DNA of 13,676 nucleotides, from positions 833-14,508 of the forward strand of contig MHIS01000019.1 of NCBI GenBank assembly GCA_001817635.1. Reading direction: 5' to 3'. The notes under the pieces are model-generated. The model was not told where the DNA came from. It searched no databases and was given only the letters and a program-made list of their open reading frames with translations. This DNA is from Candidatus Colwellbacteria bacterium GWA2_46_10. Lineage in GTDB: Bacteria > Patescibacteriota > Minisyncoccia > UBA6257 > Colwellbacteraceae. The translations under genes and the position numbers were made by a program. Of this stretch, positions 1 through 6,764 are shown piece by piece; the stretch's first letter is position 1, and each line of letters begins with the position of its first letter.

Positions 1-246
1 TTAAAACCCAAGATGGTGGTGAGGGCAATTAAGTTCAACGGGGAGATAATCAACATAGAGGTGCCTATCAAAGCCGAATATAGAGTAGTTGAAGCTCCGC
101 CCAACGTTAGGGGCAATACAGCCCAAAGTGGAACTAAACAGGTGGTTATAGAAACGGGGGTAAAGGTCTCTACGCCTATGTTCGTAGAAATAGGGGATGT
201 AATAAGAATTAACACCGAAACAGGGGAATACGTTGAAAGGGTTTAG
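1..246 (+). CDS. efp: Elongation factor P, C-terminal part (5' truncated by window edge)
   Basis: Reading from base 1 in frame gives 81 residues of EF-P ending in TAG; the N-terminal KOW-like domain with the modified lysine or arginine loop lies outside the window. The visible part holds the central and C-terminal OB domains, recognised by the segment with RGNTAQSGTKQVVIETG and the ending GDVIRINTETGEYVERV, both family hallmarks. EF-P binds between the P and E sites of the ribosome and relieves stalling at consecutive prolines. The ATG at 13 is internal, because the preceding codons (L-K-P-K) continue the family alignment. mnmA follows after 25 bases on the same strand, so the two may share a transcript. 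Confidence 0.93.
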   Translation, partial: LKPKMVVRAIKFNGEIINIEVPIKAEYRVVEAPPNVRGNTAQSGTKQVVIETGVKVSTPMFVEIGDVIRINTETGEYVERV

Positions 247-271
247 CTAATCTGCTAAATCTTATAACGTC

Positions 272-1318
272 ATGACTCGCCCTAAATCAAAAAAGGTGTT
301 TGTCGGAATGTCAGGAGGCGTAGATTCGTCTGTTTCTGCATATCTTCTTCAAAAACAAGGGTATGAGGTAGTAGGGGTTCACCTAAAATGCTGGAACAAA
401 AATGGTTGTGATGAGGAGGAGGCGCGGGATGCCCGCTTAGTGGCCAATCAGTTGGGGATTCCTTTCTACGTTTTCGATATGGAATCCGAATACAAAGAAA
501 AGGTAGTTGATTATATGATCGATAGTTACCGTAACGGGCTTACCCCCAATCCAGATGTGATGTGCAACAAGGAGATCAAGTTTGGCCTCTTTTTGGACAC
601 AGCTTTGTCTATGGGAGCCGACTTTGTAGCTACCGGGCATTATGCAAGGTTGGTTAAGGAGGGCGATAAAAGTTTCATATACCAGGCCGAGGATAAAAAT
701 AAGGATCAATCATATTTTCTTTGGACATTGGGACAAGAAAGGCTTGATAAGATTCTGTTTCCGCTAGGAGATATTCAAAAGGACGAAGTGAGGAAAATTG
801 CTAAGAAAGTGAAACTCCACATAGCAGACAAGAAAGATTCTCAGGGGATCTGCTTTATTGGGCAAGTAACTTTGCAGGAATTTCTTAATGAATACTTGGA
901 GAGCAAGGAGGGAAATGTTCTTAATCTTGAGGGAGCGGTGATTGGTACTCACGAAGGGGCCCATCTTTATACTATCGGTCAAAGGCACGGGCTGGGGGTG
1001 GCTTTGAATACACCTCACTATGTGGTGGATAAGGATGTCAAAACAAACACCGTGGTTTTAGCAGAAGGAAATGCGCAGGATTTAGAAAAATCAGAGGTAT
1101 CCATCCGGGATTTTCGGTTAAACGAGGATCTTGACCTACCAAGCAAAGTTTTCGCTAGGGTGCGCTACAGACAGGACCTTCACGAAGCAATACTGGATAG
1201 ATTCGGAGAGAACCTTGTGTTGAAATTCAACCAACCCGTACGTTTTGTAGCTCCTGGGCAAAGCGCTGTTTTTTACAACGAAAGCGGGAAGCTTTTGGGA
1301 GGAGGAGTTATTTTGTGA
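272..1318 (+). CDS. mnmA: tRNA-specific 2-thiouridylase MnmA
   Basis: This 348-aa protein is close to the usual family length. It thiolates U34 in the wobble position of tRNA-Lys, -Glu and -Gln in the cytoplasm, using ATP to adenylate the base and a sulfur relay to deliver sulfur. Visible signatures are the PP-loop SGGVDSS (residues 14-20), NPDVMCNKEIKFG carrying the catalytic nucleophile Cys98, TGHYARL (121-127), KDQSYFLW (144-151), and DSQGICFIG with the second active-site Cys194. The C-terminal part has the usual central and beta-barrel regions, including YTIGQRHGLG. The ATG at 272 lies 25 bases after the efp stop. A TATAAC at 263-268 is too close to this ATG to be its -10 box, so transcription probably comes from upstream. 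Confidence 0.96.
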   Translation: MTRPKSKKVFVGMSGGVDSSVSAYLLQKQGYEVVGVHLKCWNKNGCDEEEARDARLVANQLGIPFYVFDMESEYKEKVVDYMIDSYRNGLTPNPDVMCNKEIKFGLFLDTALSMGADFVATGHYARLVKEGDKSFIYQAEDKNKDQSYFLWTLGQERLDKILFPLGDIQKDEVRKIAKKVKLHIADKKDSQGICFIGQVTLQEFLNEYLESKEGNVLNLEGAVIGTHEGAHLYTIGQRHGLGVALNTPHYVVDKDVKTNTVVLAEGNAQDLEKSEVSIRDFRLNEDLDLPSKVFARVRYRQDLHEAILDRFGENLVLKFNQPVRFVAPGQSAVFYNESGKLLGGGVIL

Positions 1319-1328
1319 TTGAAAAGAT

Positions 1329-2615
1329 ATGCCTTTGCACGATAAAGCGTTCTATCTTGCACTCTTTTTCATAATAGGGACCGTTGCAGCTGGATTTGGC
1401 ATCAATGTATGGTGGGCGCTCCTGGGCGCTTTTTTGATATCCAAAGTTGTTTTTTCCATGAGCGCTAAAAAGGCGTTGGTCTTCACAGCCATATGTTTCT
1501 TTGGTTTTTTCTACCTTCACCTCTACGACGTTTTGCATAAAGACATTATTCCCCTTGGTGAAAGTCAGCATTTTGAAGGCACAATTGTTGAAGAACCGGA
1601 GGAGGGGATCCAAAGTACTAGAGTTACGGTGAAGTTAGACAGTCAATATAGAGGAAAAGTGTGGCTCTATACCTCTCCCGGAAATACTCTCGAGTATGGC
1701 GATATAATTGCCTTTGAAGGTTCCATAGAAGTTTCTCCAGGAGGAGTGAATATAGCTTCCTTTCCAGGGGGGTTAGGGGTGGTTGGGAAAGATGGAGGAA
1801 ACAGCGTGCGAGGTGCTTTAATTAAGTTCAAGGGTGCGTTGATAGGCAAATTGGAAGCGGTGTTGCCCGCAGAGCACGCGGCCCTCGCTTCTGGTTTGTT
1901 GTTAGGTGAAAGGGCCGAATTCACGGATGAGTTTGAGGAAGCCATGCGTCGCAGCGGCACGACTCACATAGTTGCTCTTTCCGGATACAATATCGCTATT
2001 TTGGTGCTGGTTATCTCCGGGATATTCTCGTATATCTGGAATAGAAGAGTTGCGTTCTATCTGAGTCTTCTCATTATCCCGGGGTTCGTAGTGATGACGG
2101 GGGCTGCTCCTTCCGTAGTGAGGGCGGGCATTATGGGGTTGATTTTGCTTTTGGCTGAGAATCAGAGCAGACCGTACAGCCCAAGAAATGCCATCACCTT
2201 AACTGCCTTAGGCATGATCTTCTTCAATCCAAGGGTTGGGGTAGATGATGTTGGTTTCCAGCTCTCCTTTGCCGCACTGCTCGGAATAATCTACTTGTAT
2301 CCGTTTCTGGGGAAGAAGTTTAAGGTTCAAAGCGAGGGCTTTCTATCTTGGAAAAAGAACGCCTTGCAAACGGCTTCTGCTCAAATTGCGGTACTGCCCA
2401 TTATCCTCTTCACCTTCGGGTTCTTCTCTCCGGTGGCGCTGATAAGCAACGTTTTGATCTTGGAGTTTATTCCCATCACAATGTTGTTCTCGTTTGTGAC
2501 AACTATTCTTGGTTTTGTTTCTTTTCACCTATCATTAATAATGGGATGGATAAGTAGCGTTTTTCTAGGTTATGAAATTTTTATCATTAAATTTTTTGGT
2601 CTTAGCTGGCTTTAA
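1329..2615 (+). CDS. comEC: ComEC/Rec2 competence protein, membrane channel part only
   Basis: The 428-aa protein has N-terminal membrane segments (about 7-27, 28-44 and 48-65), a soluble OB-like region (about 75-155, the DUF4131 type) and then the Competence domain. The last is recognised by GLLLGERAEFTDEFEEAM (189-206) and HIVALSGYNIAIL (213-225), the equivalent of the family's HLLAISGLH motif, followed by many hydrophobic helices. ComEC forms the inner-membrane channel that imports single-stranded DNA in natural transformation. Ordinary ComEC is 700-800 aa and ends in a metallo-beta-lactamase domain; here that domain is the next gene, in another frame. ATG 1329 is the first start after an in-frame stop at 1320. 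A purine-rich GGAGGAGGAG lies about 21 bases upstream inside mnmA. Confidence 0.9.
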   Translation: MPLHDKAFYLALFFIIGTVAAGFGINVWWALLGAFLISKVVFSMSAKKALVFTAICFFGFFYLHLYDVLHKDIIPLGESQHFEGTIVEEPEEGIQSTRVTVKLDSQYRGKVWLYTSPGNTLEYGDIIAFEGSIEVSPGGVNIASFPGGLGVVGKDGGNSVRGALIKFKGALIGKLEAVLPAEHAALASGLLLGERAEFTDEFEEAMRRSGTTHIVALSGYNIAILVLVISGIFSYIWNRRVAFYLSLLIIPGFVVMTGAAPSVVRAGIMGLILLLAENQSRPYSPRNAITLTALGMIFFNPRVGVDDVGFQLSFAALLGIIYLYPFLGKKFKVQSEGFLSWKKNALQTASAQIAVLPIILFTFGFFSPVALISNVLILEFIPITMLFSFVTTILGFVSFHLSLIMGWISSVFLGYEIFIIKFFGLSWL

Positions 2616-3417
2616 CGGCATAGTTTGGCAGGGAGTTATCGAAAGGATCACGGAAGATCCTCTTGAAGTATATTTTTTGGATGTAGGGCAAGGGGATAGC
2701 GAGTTGATTGTTTTTCCCGACGGGGTGAAAGTTTTGATAGACGGGGGACCCGGCAAAGAAATACTTTTTGAGTTGGGAGAGGTACTTTCTCCAACAGATA
2801 GGTATATAGATTTGGTTATGATTACCCACGCTCAATTAGATCACTACGGAGGGATCAAAGATGTGATTGAGAGATATCAAATAGGAGCCTTTATTTTTAA
2901 CGGCGAGGAGGGGGAGGGTCAAGCTTGGAATGAATTTATGGAAACGTTAGAACAAGAAAAGATTCCTATTATTATTCTTGGAGAAGGAGATAAGATAAAT
3001 TACAAAGATAAACAAGTAAACATTTTATCTCCAAGCGAAAAACTTTTGGCAAACAAAGATCTAAATGATGGCTCCTTGGTTACTGAACTCACGGGAGAGG
3101 AGGTTAAGATTCTCTTTACCGGAGATATTGGTTTTGAGGCAGAAGAGGCACTGCTTGAAAAATACGATATGAATATAGACGTGTTGAAGGTAGCCCACCA
3201 TGGTTCGCGTTATGCAAGCGGCGTAAGTTTCTTGGAAGAGGCGACTCCTCTTATCTCAATAATCGAGGTGGGAGACAACCGTTTTGGACACCCCACAGAG
3301 GCGACGCTGCAAAGGCTCTCTAGGGTGGGATCCAGTATTTATAGGACTGACGAGAATGGACGGGTAGAGTTGAATATAGAAGACGGGAAGGTGGGTGTGA
3401 AGACAGAGTCAGATTAA
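2572..3417 (+). CDS. Metallo-beta-lactamase-fold protein, detached ComEC C-terminal domain
   Basis: This 281-aa protein matches the C-terminal domain of ComEC, thought to degrade or process the non-imported DNA strand. It shows VYFLDVGQGDSELI (33-46), the metal-site motif THAQLDHYGG (85-94), LFTGD (181-185), VAHHGS (207-212) and GHPTEATL (239-246). The third position of the HxDxDH/HxHxDH motif is Gln88, so one usual metal ligand is missing. A hydrophobic stretch (about 3-19) could be a signal anchor, placing the domain outside the membrane as in intact ComEC. The ATG at 2572 lies inside the end of the channel gene (44-base overlap, +1 frame) with no clear Shine-Dalgarno, suggesting translational coupling. 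A sequencing frameshift is possible but less likely, given the self-contained N-terminus. Confidence 0.85.
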   Translation: MKFLSLNFLVLAGFNGIVWQGVIERITEDPLEVYFLDVGQGDSELIVFPDGVKVLIDGGPGKEILFELGEVLSPTDRYIDLVMITHAQLDHYGGIKDVIERYQIGAFIFNGEEGEGQAWNEFMETLEQEKIPIIILGEGDKINYKDKQVNILSPSEKLLANKDLNDGSLVTELTGEEVKILFTGDIGFEAEEALLEKYDMNIDVLKVAHHGSRYASGVSFLEEATPLISIIEVGDNRFGHPTEATLQRLSRVGSSIYRTDENGRVELNIEDGKVGVKTESD

Positions 3418-3435
3418 TTAATCTAGAAATAGTCG

Positions 3436-3480
3436 AGGCCTCACGGGCAGTCCTCGACATCAGTCGAGGCCGTGAGGCCT
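3436..3480. other. Long bulged hairpin after the comEC unit
   Basis: AGGCCTCACGG (3436-3446) pairs perfectly with CCGTGAGGCCT (3470-3480). Inside, CCTCGAC (3452-3458) pairs with GTCGAGG (3463-3469) around the loop ATCA, leaving a 5-nt bulge. An upstream copy of GTCGAGG at 3432-3438 could compete for CCTCGAC, so two folds exclude each other. No T-tract follows on either strand, so a standard intrinsic terminator is not supported. It may end the upstream operon by another route or belong to an RNA with the next element. Confidence 0.6.
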
Positions 3481-3493
3481 AATGAAATAGGGA

Positions 3494-3620
3494 GCGTCTC
3501 GCTTGACCCATCGAATCCCGTTCGGGCGAACCCTAGCGGGAGACTGACCAACCGAGTGCGCACTCGGTGGTTGAGGGTGAAAGGCTTTGACCTAGCCTAA
3601 TCCCGAAGTGGGCGAGACGC
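3494..3620. ncRNA. Candidate structured RNA of unknown family and strand
   Basis: A perfect 9-bp stem, GCGTCTCGC (3494-3502) with GCGAGACGC (3612-3620), closes a region that folds into three hairpins. The first is a TCCCG/CGGGA arm enclosing GGG-CGAA-CCC. The second is ACCAACCGAGT paired with ACTCGGTGGT around a GCGC loop. The third is AGGCT/AGCCT around a 7-nt loop. This gives a four-way junction of about 127 nt. I see no open reading frame and none of the diagnostic cores of RNase P RNA, SRP RNA or tmRNA. It lies just 3' of the minus-strand tRNA-Pro, so it could be the tRNA transcript's trailer, a plus-strand RNA after the comEC unit, or a separate gene. Confidence 0.4.
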
Positions 3621-3623
3621 CCG

Positions 3624-3696
3624 AGCCGACGGCTGGTATCGAACCAGCTACCTCCATCCCCCAAGGATGGTGCTCTGCCATTTGAGCTACATCGGC
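3624..3696 (-). tRNA. tRNA-Pro(UGG)
   Basis: On the minus strand this folds as a full cloverleaf: acceptor GCCGATG/CGTCGGC with one T-G pair, T8-A9, D stem GCTC/GAGC, anticodon stem CCATC/GATGG with loop CTTGGGG, a 5-nt variable loop, and T arm GCTGG-TTCGATA-CCAGC. The loop puts UGG at positions 34-36 with G37, as expected for proline. CCA is not encoded. Oddities are the discriminator base T73 (bacterial tRNA-Pro usually has A73) and a C32/G38 combination that could pair. A 7-bp hairpin (AGAGCGT/ACGCTCT, about 3699-3717) lies just upstream of its 5' end. Confidence 0.9.
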
Positions 3697-3813
3697 GGAA
3701 GAGCGTATCAAACGCTCTCGTGGGGATGGGAGGATTTACGCCCCCGACCCCTTGTTATGTCATCGAACAGACCCTCTTTGTATAACAGAGATACATAAAG
3801 GTCAAGAAGCATA

Positions 3814-3842
3814 TTGAAGGCCGGATACTTTCCCTCTATACT
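3814..3842 (+). promoter_or_regulatory. Promoter of aspS
   Basis: TTGAAG (3814-3819), a 17-base spacer and TATACT (3837-3842) form a good sigma70-type promoter. The expected start of transcription, near 3849, is only about 7 bases before the ATG at 3856, so the mRNA would be almost leaderless. This also argues against translation starting at TTG 3814, which is the -35 box itself. Confidence 0.65.
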
Positions 3843-3855
3843 AACAACACAAAAG

Positions 3856-5274
3856 ATGCGCATATTATCTAACGAAACACCTGAAAAAGTAGGAAAGGAG
3901 GTGGAGCTCTCCGGTTGGGTGGATGCGAGACGCGACCACGGAAAGCTGATTTTTGTTGACCTAAGAGACAGGACTGGCACTATCCAGCTGGTTTTTAACG
4001 CTAAGGATGAGGTTACTTACAAAGTGGCGGAAGCCCTGCGTCCTGAGTGGGTCATTAAAGTTGAGGGCAAAGTTGGAGAAAGACCAGCGGGTATGCGTAA
4101 TGATGATCTCCCAACTGGTACGGTGGAAATTGGAGTGGCTAAAATAGAAGTTCTCTCACAGGCAGAGACTTTGCCTTTTGATATTAGTGGTGACGGTTAT
4201 GAGATTAACGAAGAGATAAGAATGAAGTATCGCTATTTAGATCTTCGTCGTAGGCGTATGAGGCGGAATATACTTCTGCGTCACAAGACGTCACAATTTG
4301 TTAGAAATTACCTAACAGCCGAAGGCTTTGTAGAAATAGAAACACCAATACTTACGAAGTCTACTCCAGAAGGCGCAAGAGACTTTATCGTCCCATCACG
4401 TTTACAACAGGGGAAATTTTACGCACTGCCACAATCCCCACAACAGTATAAGCAATTACTAATGGTTGCTGGATTTGAGAAATATTTTCAGATTGCAAGG
4501 ACTTTCAGAGATGAAGATCCACGGGCAGATAGAGCATACGGAGAATTTACCCAGCTTGATATGGAGATGTCTTTTGTAACGCAGGAAGACATTTTGAGCA
4601 TAACGGAGAATTTATTCACTAAACTGGTCAAAGAAATATTTCCAGAAAAACATATAACTAAAGCTCCTTGGCCTCGAATACCACATAAAGAGGCAATAGA
4701 GAAATATGGGACCGACAAACCGGATCTTCGTGTGGATAAGGGTGACCCAAATGAACTAGCCTTTTCTTGGACAATTGATTTCCCGCTTTTCACTGAGCAG
4801 TCAGAGAAAGATTTTTTTCACGGGTCTGGATCAGCAAAATTTGCGCCTTCACATCACATGTTTACAGCTCCACACCCAGATGATATCCCATTATTAGATT
4901 CAGATCCTACAAGAGTTCGTGGTCTTCAGCACGATTTGGTGTTAAATGGATTTGAAGTAGGTGGTGGTAGTGTTCGTATTCATCAACCAAAGATTCAAGA
5001 AAAAGTCTTTGAGTTAATAGGTTTTAATAAAATACAAAAAGATCAATTTGCACATATGCTAGAAGCATTTACATATGGCGTACCTCCACATGGAGGAATC
5101 GCCCCCGGTTTAGATAGATTCATTATGGTTGTACTTGGAGAACCAAGTATCAGAGAAGTAATTGCTTTTCCAGCTACTTCCGGTGGAAGTGTTGCAGTAA
5201 TGGATGCTCCAAGTGAAGTAGACAATAAACAGTTGGATGAGTTAGGGTTGGCTCTCAAGAAAAAAACTAAGTAA
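3856..5274 (+). CDS. aspS: Aspartyl-tRNA synthetase lacking the GAD domain
   Basis: The 472-aa class II synthetase charges tRNA-Asp. It has an N-terminal anticodon-binding OB fold (GWVDARRDHGKLIFVDLRDR, about 20-39), motif 2 (FRDEDPRADR...EFTQLD) and motif 3 (GGIAPGLDRF). Bacterial AspRS is usually about 590 aa because a GAD domain of roughly 100 residues sits between the KPDLR segment and DFPLF; here those are joined by a linker of about 15 residues, so GAD is absent. His28 in RRDHGK is the residue type linked in characterised bacterial enzymes to non-discriminating AspRS, which also makes Asp-tRNA-Asn for GatCAB; applying that here is an inference. The ATG at 3856 was chosen because it matches family N-termini and lies just after the promoter; an in-frame TTG at 3814 overlaps the -35 box. 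Confidence 0.95.
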   Translation: MRILSNETPEKVGKEVELSGWVDARRDHGKLIFVDLRDRTGTIQLVFNAKDEVTYKVAEALRPEWVIKVEGKVGERPAGMRNDDLPTGTVEIGVAKIEVLSQAETLPFDISGDGYEINEEIRMKYRYLDLRRRRMRRNILLRHKTSQFVRNYLTAEGFVEIETPILTKSTPEGARDFIVPSRLQQGKFYALPQSPQQYKQLLMVAGFEKYFQIARTFRDEDPRADRAYGEFTQLDMEMSFVTQEDILSITENLFTKLVKEIFPEKHITKAPWPRIPHKEAIEKYGTDKPDLRVDKGDPNELAFSWTIDFPLFTEQSEKDFFHGSGSAKFAPSHHMFTAPHPDDIPLLDSDPTRVRGLQHDLVLNGFEVGGGSVRIHQPKIQEKVFELIGFNKIQKDQFAHMLEAFTYGVPPHGGIAPGLDRFIMVVLGEPSIREVIAFPATSGGSVAVMDAPSEVDNKQLDELGLALKKKTK

Positions 5275-6362
5275 TGTCTACACATAAAGATTTTCCTCTC
5301 TTTAAAACTAAAACAGAGGGCGTTTCTAAAACGTTTGATCTTAATGACCCCGCGCAACGTAGAGATTACTTTGACTTAAAAGCAGGGAAAGAGTTGGAGA
5401 TAATTAGAAACTACTTAAAAAACAGAACTTTTGTTGCGTATCTTCTTGGTAAAAAAGGTGCTGGTAAAGGCACATACTCCAAACTTTTTATGGAAGCCGT
5501 TGGTGGATCCGTGAAAATGGCCCATGTCTCAGTTGGAGATATTGTGAGAACCGCCACCAAGGCTATAGAGGAGGGTGGTGAATCTGGGGCCGAACTAAAA
5601 AGCTTCATGGAAAAATACTACAGAGGATTCCTTCCCCTTGAAGAAGCGATAGCAGCCCTGGCGTCACGTAGCACAAAGACCTTAGTTCCCACGGAGTTCA
5701 TCTTGACTCTAATTAAGTGGGAGTTACATGAAGTTGAAAAGAAAACGGTCTTTCTAGATGGTTTTCCTCGCGATCTGGATCAGGTGGCCTACTCAATATT
5801 CTTTAGGGATCTTATTGGGTACAGAGAAGATCCGGACTTTTTTGTGTTTATCAATCTTCCGGAGTCTGTGATAGACGCACGCATGAAATCGAGGGTAGTT
5901 TGCCCGAAATGCCAAACACCTAGGAATATCAGCTTAATGCCAACCAAGGATGTGGGTTACGATGAACAGTCAAAAGAGTTCTTTCTGCGTTGCGACAACC
6001 CAGAGTGCAAAGGCGCTCGCATGGTTGCCAAAGAGGGTGATGATCAAGGTGTAGAGGCCATTCGTGAACGTATGGATAAAGACGAGAAAGTAATGGCTAA
6101 GATTATGGCACTCCAGGGAGTGGATAAAGTATTGGTCCGCAATACTATTCCCGTTAGTGAAGCAAAGAAGTATGTGGACGACTATGAGATAACTCCCAGT
6201 TACGTTCACGAGTTTAACGAGGATAAAAAAACGGTAGAAACCAGGGAAGAACCTTGGGTTATAAAGGACGATGATGGCACAGAATCTTACAGTTTGCTCC
6301 CGCCACCAGTAGCGCTATCAATGATCAAGCAAATAGCCAGCATATTGGAAAAGCAAAAATAG
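5274..6362 (+). CDS. Adenylate-kinase-family nucleotide kinase with N- and C-terminal extensions
   Basis: At 362 aa this is far longer than ordinary adenylate kinase (about 215 aa). The core is clear: P-loop GKKGAGKGT (59-67), DGFPRDLDQ (162-170), a LID region with SRVVCPKC and CDNPEC giving four zinc-type cysteines (210, 213, 240, 245), and IRERMDKDEKVM (263-274). The first 50 residues and about 80-100 residues at the C-terminus have no counterpart in standard Adk and show no motif I recognise. It probably transfers phosphate between nucleoside mono- and triphosphates, but the substrate is uncertain. Its ATG overlaps the aspS stop by one base (TAATG), indicating translational coupling and one operon. 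It may be the main adenylate kinase or a second, specialised one; the window cannot say. Confidence 0.85.
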   Translation: MSTHKDFPLFKTKTEGVSKTFDLNDPAQRRDYFDLKAGKELEIIRNYLKNRTFVAYLLGKKGAGKGTYSKLFMEAVGGSVKMAHVSVGDIVRTATKAIEEGGESGAELKSFMEKYYRGFLPLEEAIAALASRSTKTLVPTEFILTLIKWELHEVEKKTVFLDGFPRDLDQVAYSIFFRDLIGYREDPDFFVFINLPESVIDARMKSRVVCPKCQTPRNISLMPTKDVGYDEQSKEFFLRCDNPECKGARMVAKEGDDQGVEAIRERMDKDEKVMAKIMALQGVDKVLVRNTIPVSEAKKYVDDYEITPSYVHEFNEDKKTVETREEPWVIKDDDGTESYSLLPPPVALSMIKQIASILEKQK

Positions 6363-6376
6363 CTATCCACAATCCA

Positions 6377-6405
6377 TTGACGTATCCTGGAACCTAGGTT
6401 AGTTT
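6377..6405 (+). promoter_or_regulatory. Putative promoter of the first small-gene unit
   Basis: TTGACG (6377-6382), a 17-base spacer and TAGTTT (6400-6405). The -10 box is a poor match to TATAAT, but the same TTGAC-N17-TAGTTT arrangement recurs at 8311-8339 in front of another small gene. Transcription would begin near 6412, just before an ATG at 6416. Confidence 0.45.
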
Positions 6406-6415
6406 AAAAGCTCAA

Positions 6416-6505
6416 ATGAATATTTTCCCGACAGCAACCGTCACCTCCGTCTTTTTTATGATTACCCTCGTCAGGAAGACCGAGGCCGGTATTGTCAGAA
6501 TCTAA
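6416..6505 (+). CDS. Possible 29-aa leader peptide
   Basis: An ATG four bases after the predicted transcription start opens a 29-codon frame ending in TAA at 6503-6505. The peptide is rich in threonine (5), valine (4) and isoleucine (4) and contains the run VFFMITLV. It has no Shine-Dalgarno and would be read from an almost leaderless mRNA. Its 3' half covers the first two segments of the stem ladder at 6466-6560, the geometry expected of a ribosome-controlled attenuator. A frame this short could arise by chance, so this is a suggestion only. Confidence 0.3.
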   Translation: MNIFPTATVTSVFFMITLVRKTEAGIVRI

Positions 6506-6560
6506 TCAAAAGCATAAGATCCTCAGACAGAAACCGGCCTCCCAAAGAGGTCGGTTTCTG
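6466..6560 (+). promoter_or_regulatory. Ladder of mutually exclusive RNA stems (attenuator-like)
   Basis: Four segments can pair in sequence. A, CCTCGTC (6466-6472), pairs with GA-CGAGG (6478-6485). B, GAGGCCGGT (6482-6490), pairs perfectly with C, ACCGGCCTC (6533-6541). C is also inside CAGAAACCGGCCT (6528-6540), which forms a 13-bp stem with one G-T pair with D, AGGTCGGTTTCTG (6548-6560). A:B, B:C and C:D therefore exclude one another. No T-tract follows C:D, so it is not a classical intrinsic terminator. A further 7-bp hairpin (GGCGTGA/TCACGCC, 6600-6618) precedes the ribosome binding site of the next gene. Confidence 0.5.
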
Positions 6561-6635
6561 CTTGTGGAGCTTAGGCAACACAAGTGTACCAATACAAATG
6601 GCGTGATCCCCTCACGCCCATAGGGAAGGGAGTGT

Positions 6636-6761
6636 ATGTACACGGGTCGCGTGAAACGTGTCAGGAAGGACCCCACAGCCAAGGGAGCTACCAAGAGAGT
6701 GCTTCCCGACAGTGGGCGAGAACAGAACGGTCTCGGACGTCGAGGTCGAAAGGAAAGATAG
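6636..6761 (+). CDS. Small basic protein of unknown function (41 aa)
   Basis: ATG 6636 follows a purine-rich GGAAGGG a few bases upstream and opens a 41-codon frame ending in TAG. The product is strongly basic (14 Lys or Arg of 41), rich in Gly, Pro and Thr, and has no predicted helix or membrane segment that I can see. Such composition fits an RNA- or ribosome-binding peptide, but no family is recognised. The next gene begins three bases after its stop in the same frame, so the two are probably co-translated. Support is the ribosome binding site and the tight spacing; the length alone is not convincing. Confidence 0.45.
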   Translation: MYTGRVKRVRKDPTAKGATKRVLPDSGREQNGLGRRGRKER

Positions 6762-6764
6762 AGA

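Noticed and set aside
263..268. TATAAC as a -10 box for mnmA
   Set aside because: It would start transcription two or three bases after the first base of the ATG.
2565..2620. Simple frameshift breaking a single comEC gene
   Set aside because: The second gene has its own start and hydrophobic N-terminus, and the 44-base overlap is consistent with two genes; raw reads would be needed to exclude an error.
3722..3752. Minus-strand segment resembling the T arm and 3' end of tmRNA or a tRNA (GGGGG-CGTAAAT-CCTCC)
   Set aside because: The T-loop lacks TTC, no matching 5' acceptor strand is nearby, and a tmRNA would have to extend into aspS.
3814..3855. In-frame TTG start giving AspRS 14 extra residues
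   Set aside because: The TTG is the -35 box of a good promoter and the extra residues do not resemble AspRS N-termini.
3708..3980. 90-aa minus-strand frame
   Set aside because: Antisense to the start of aspS, with no family features; a shadow.
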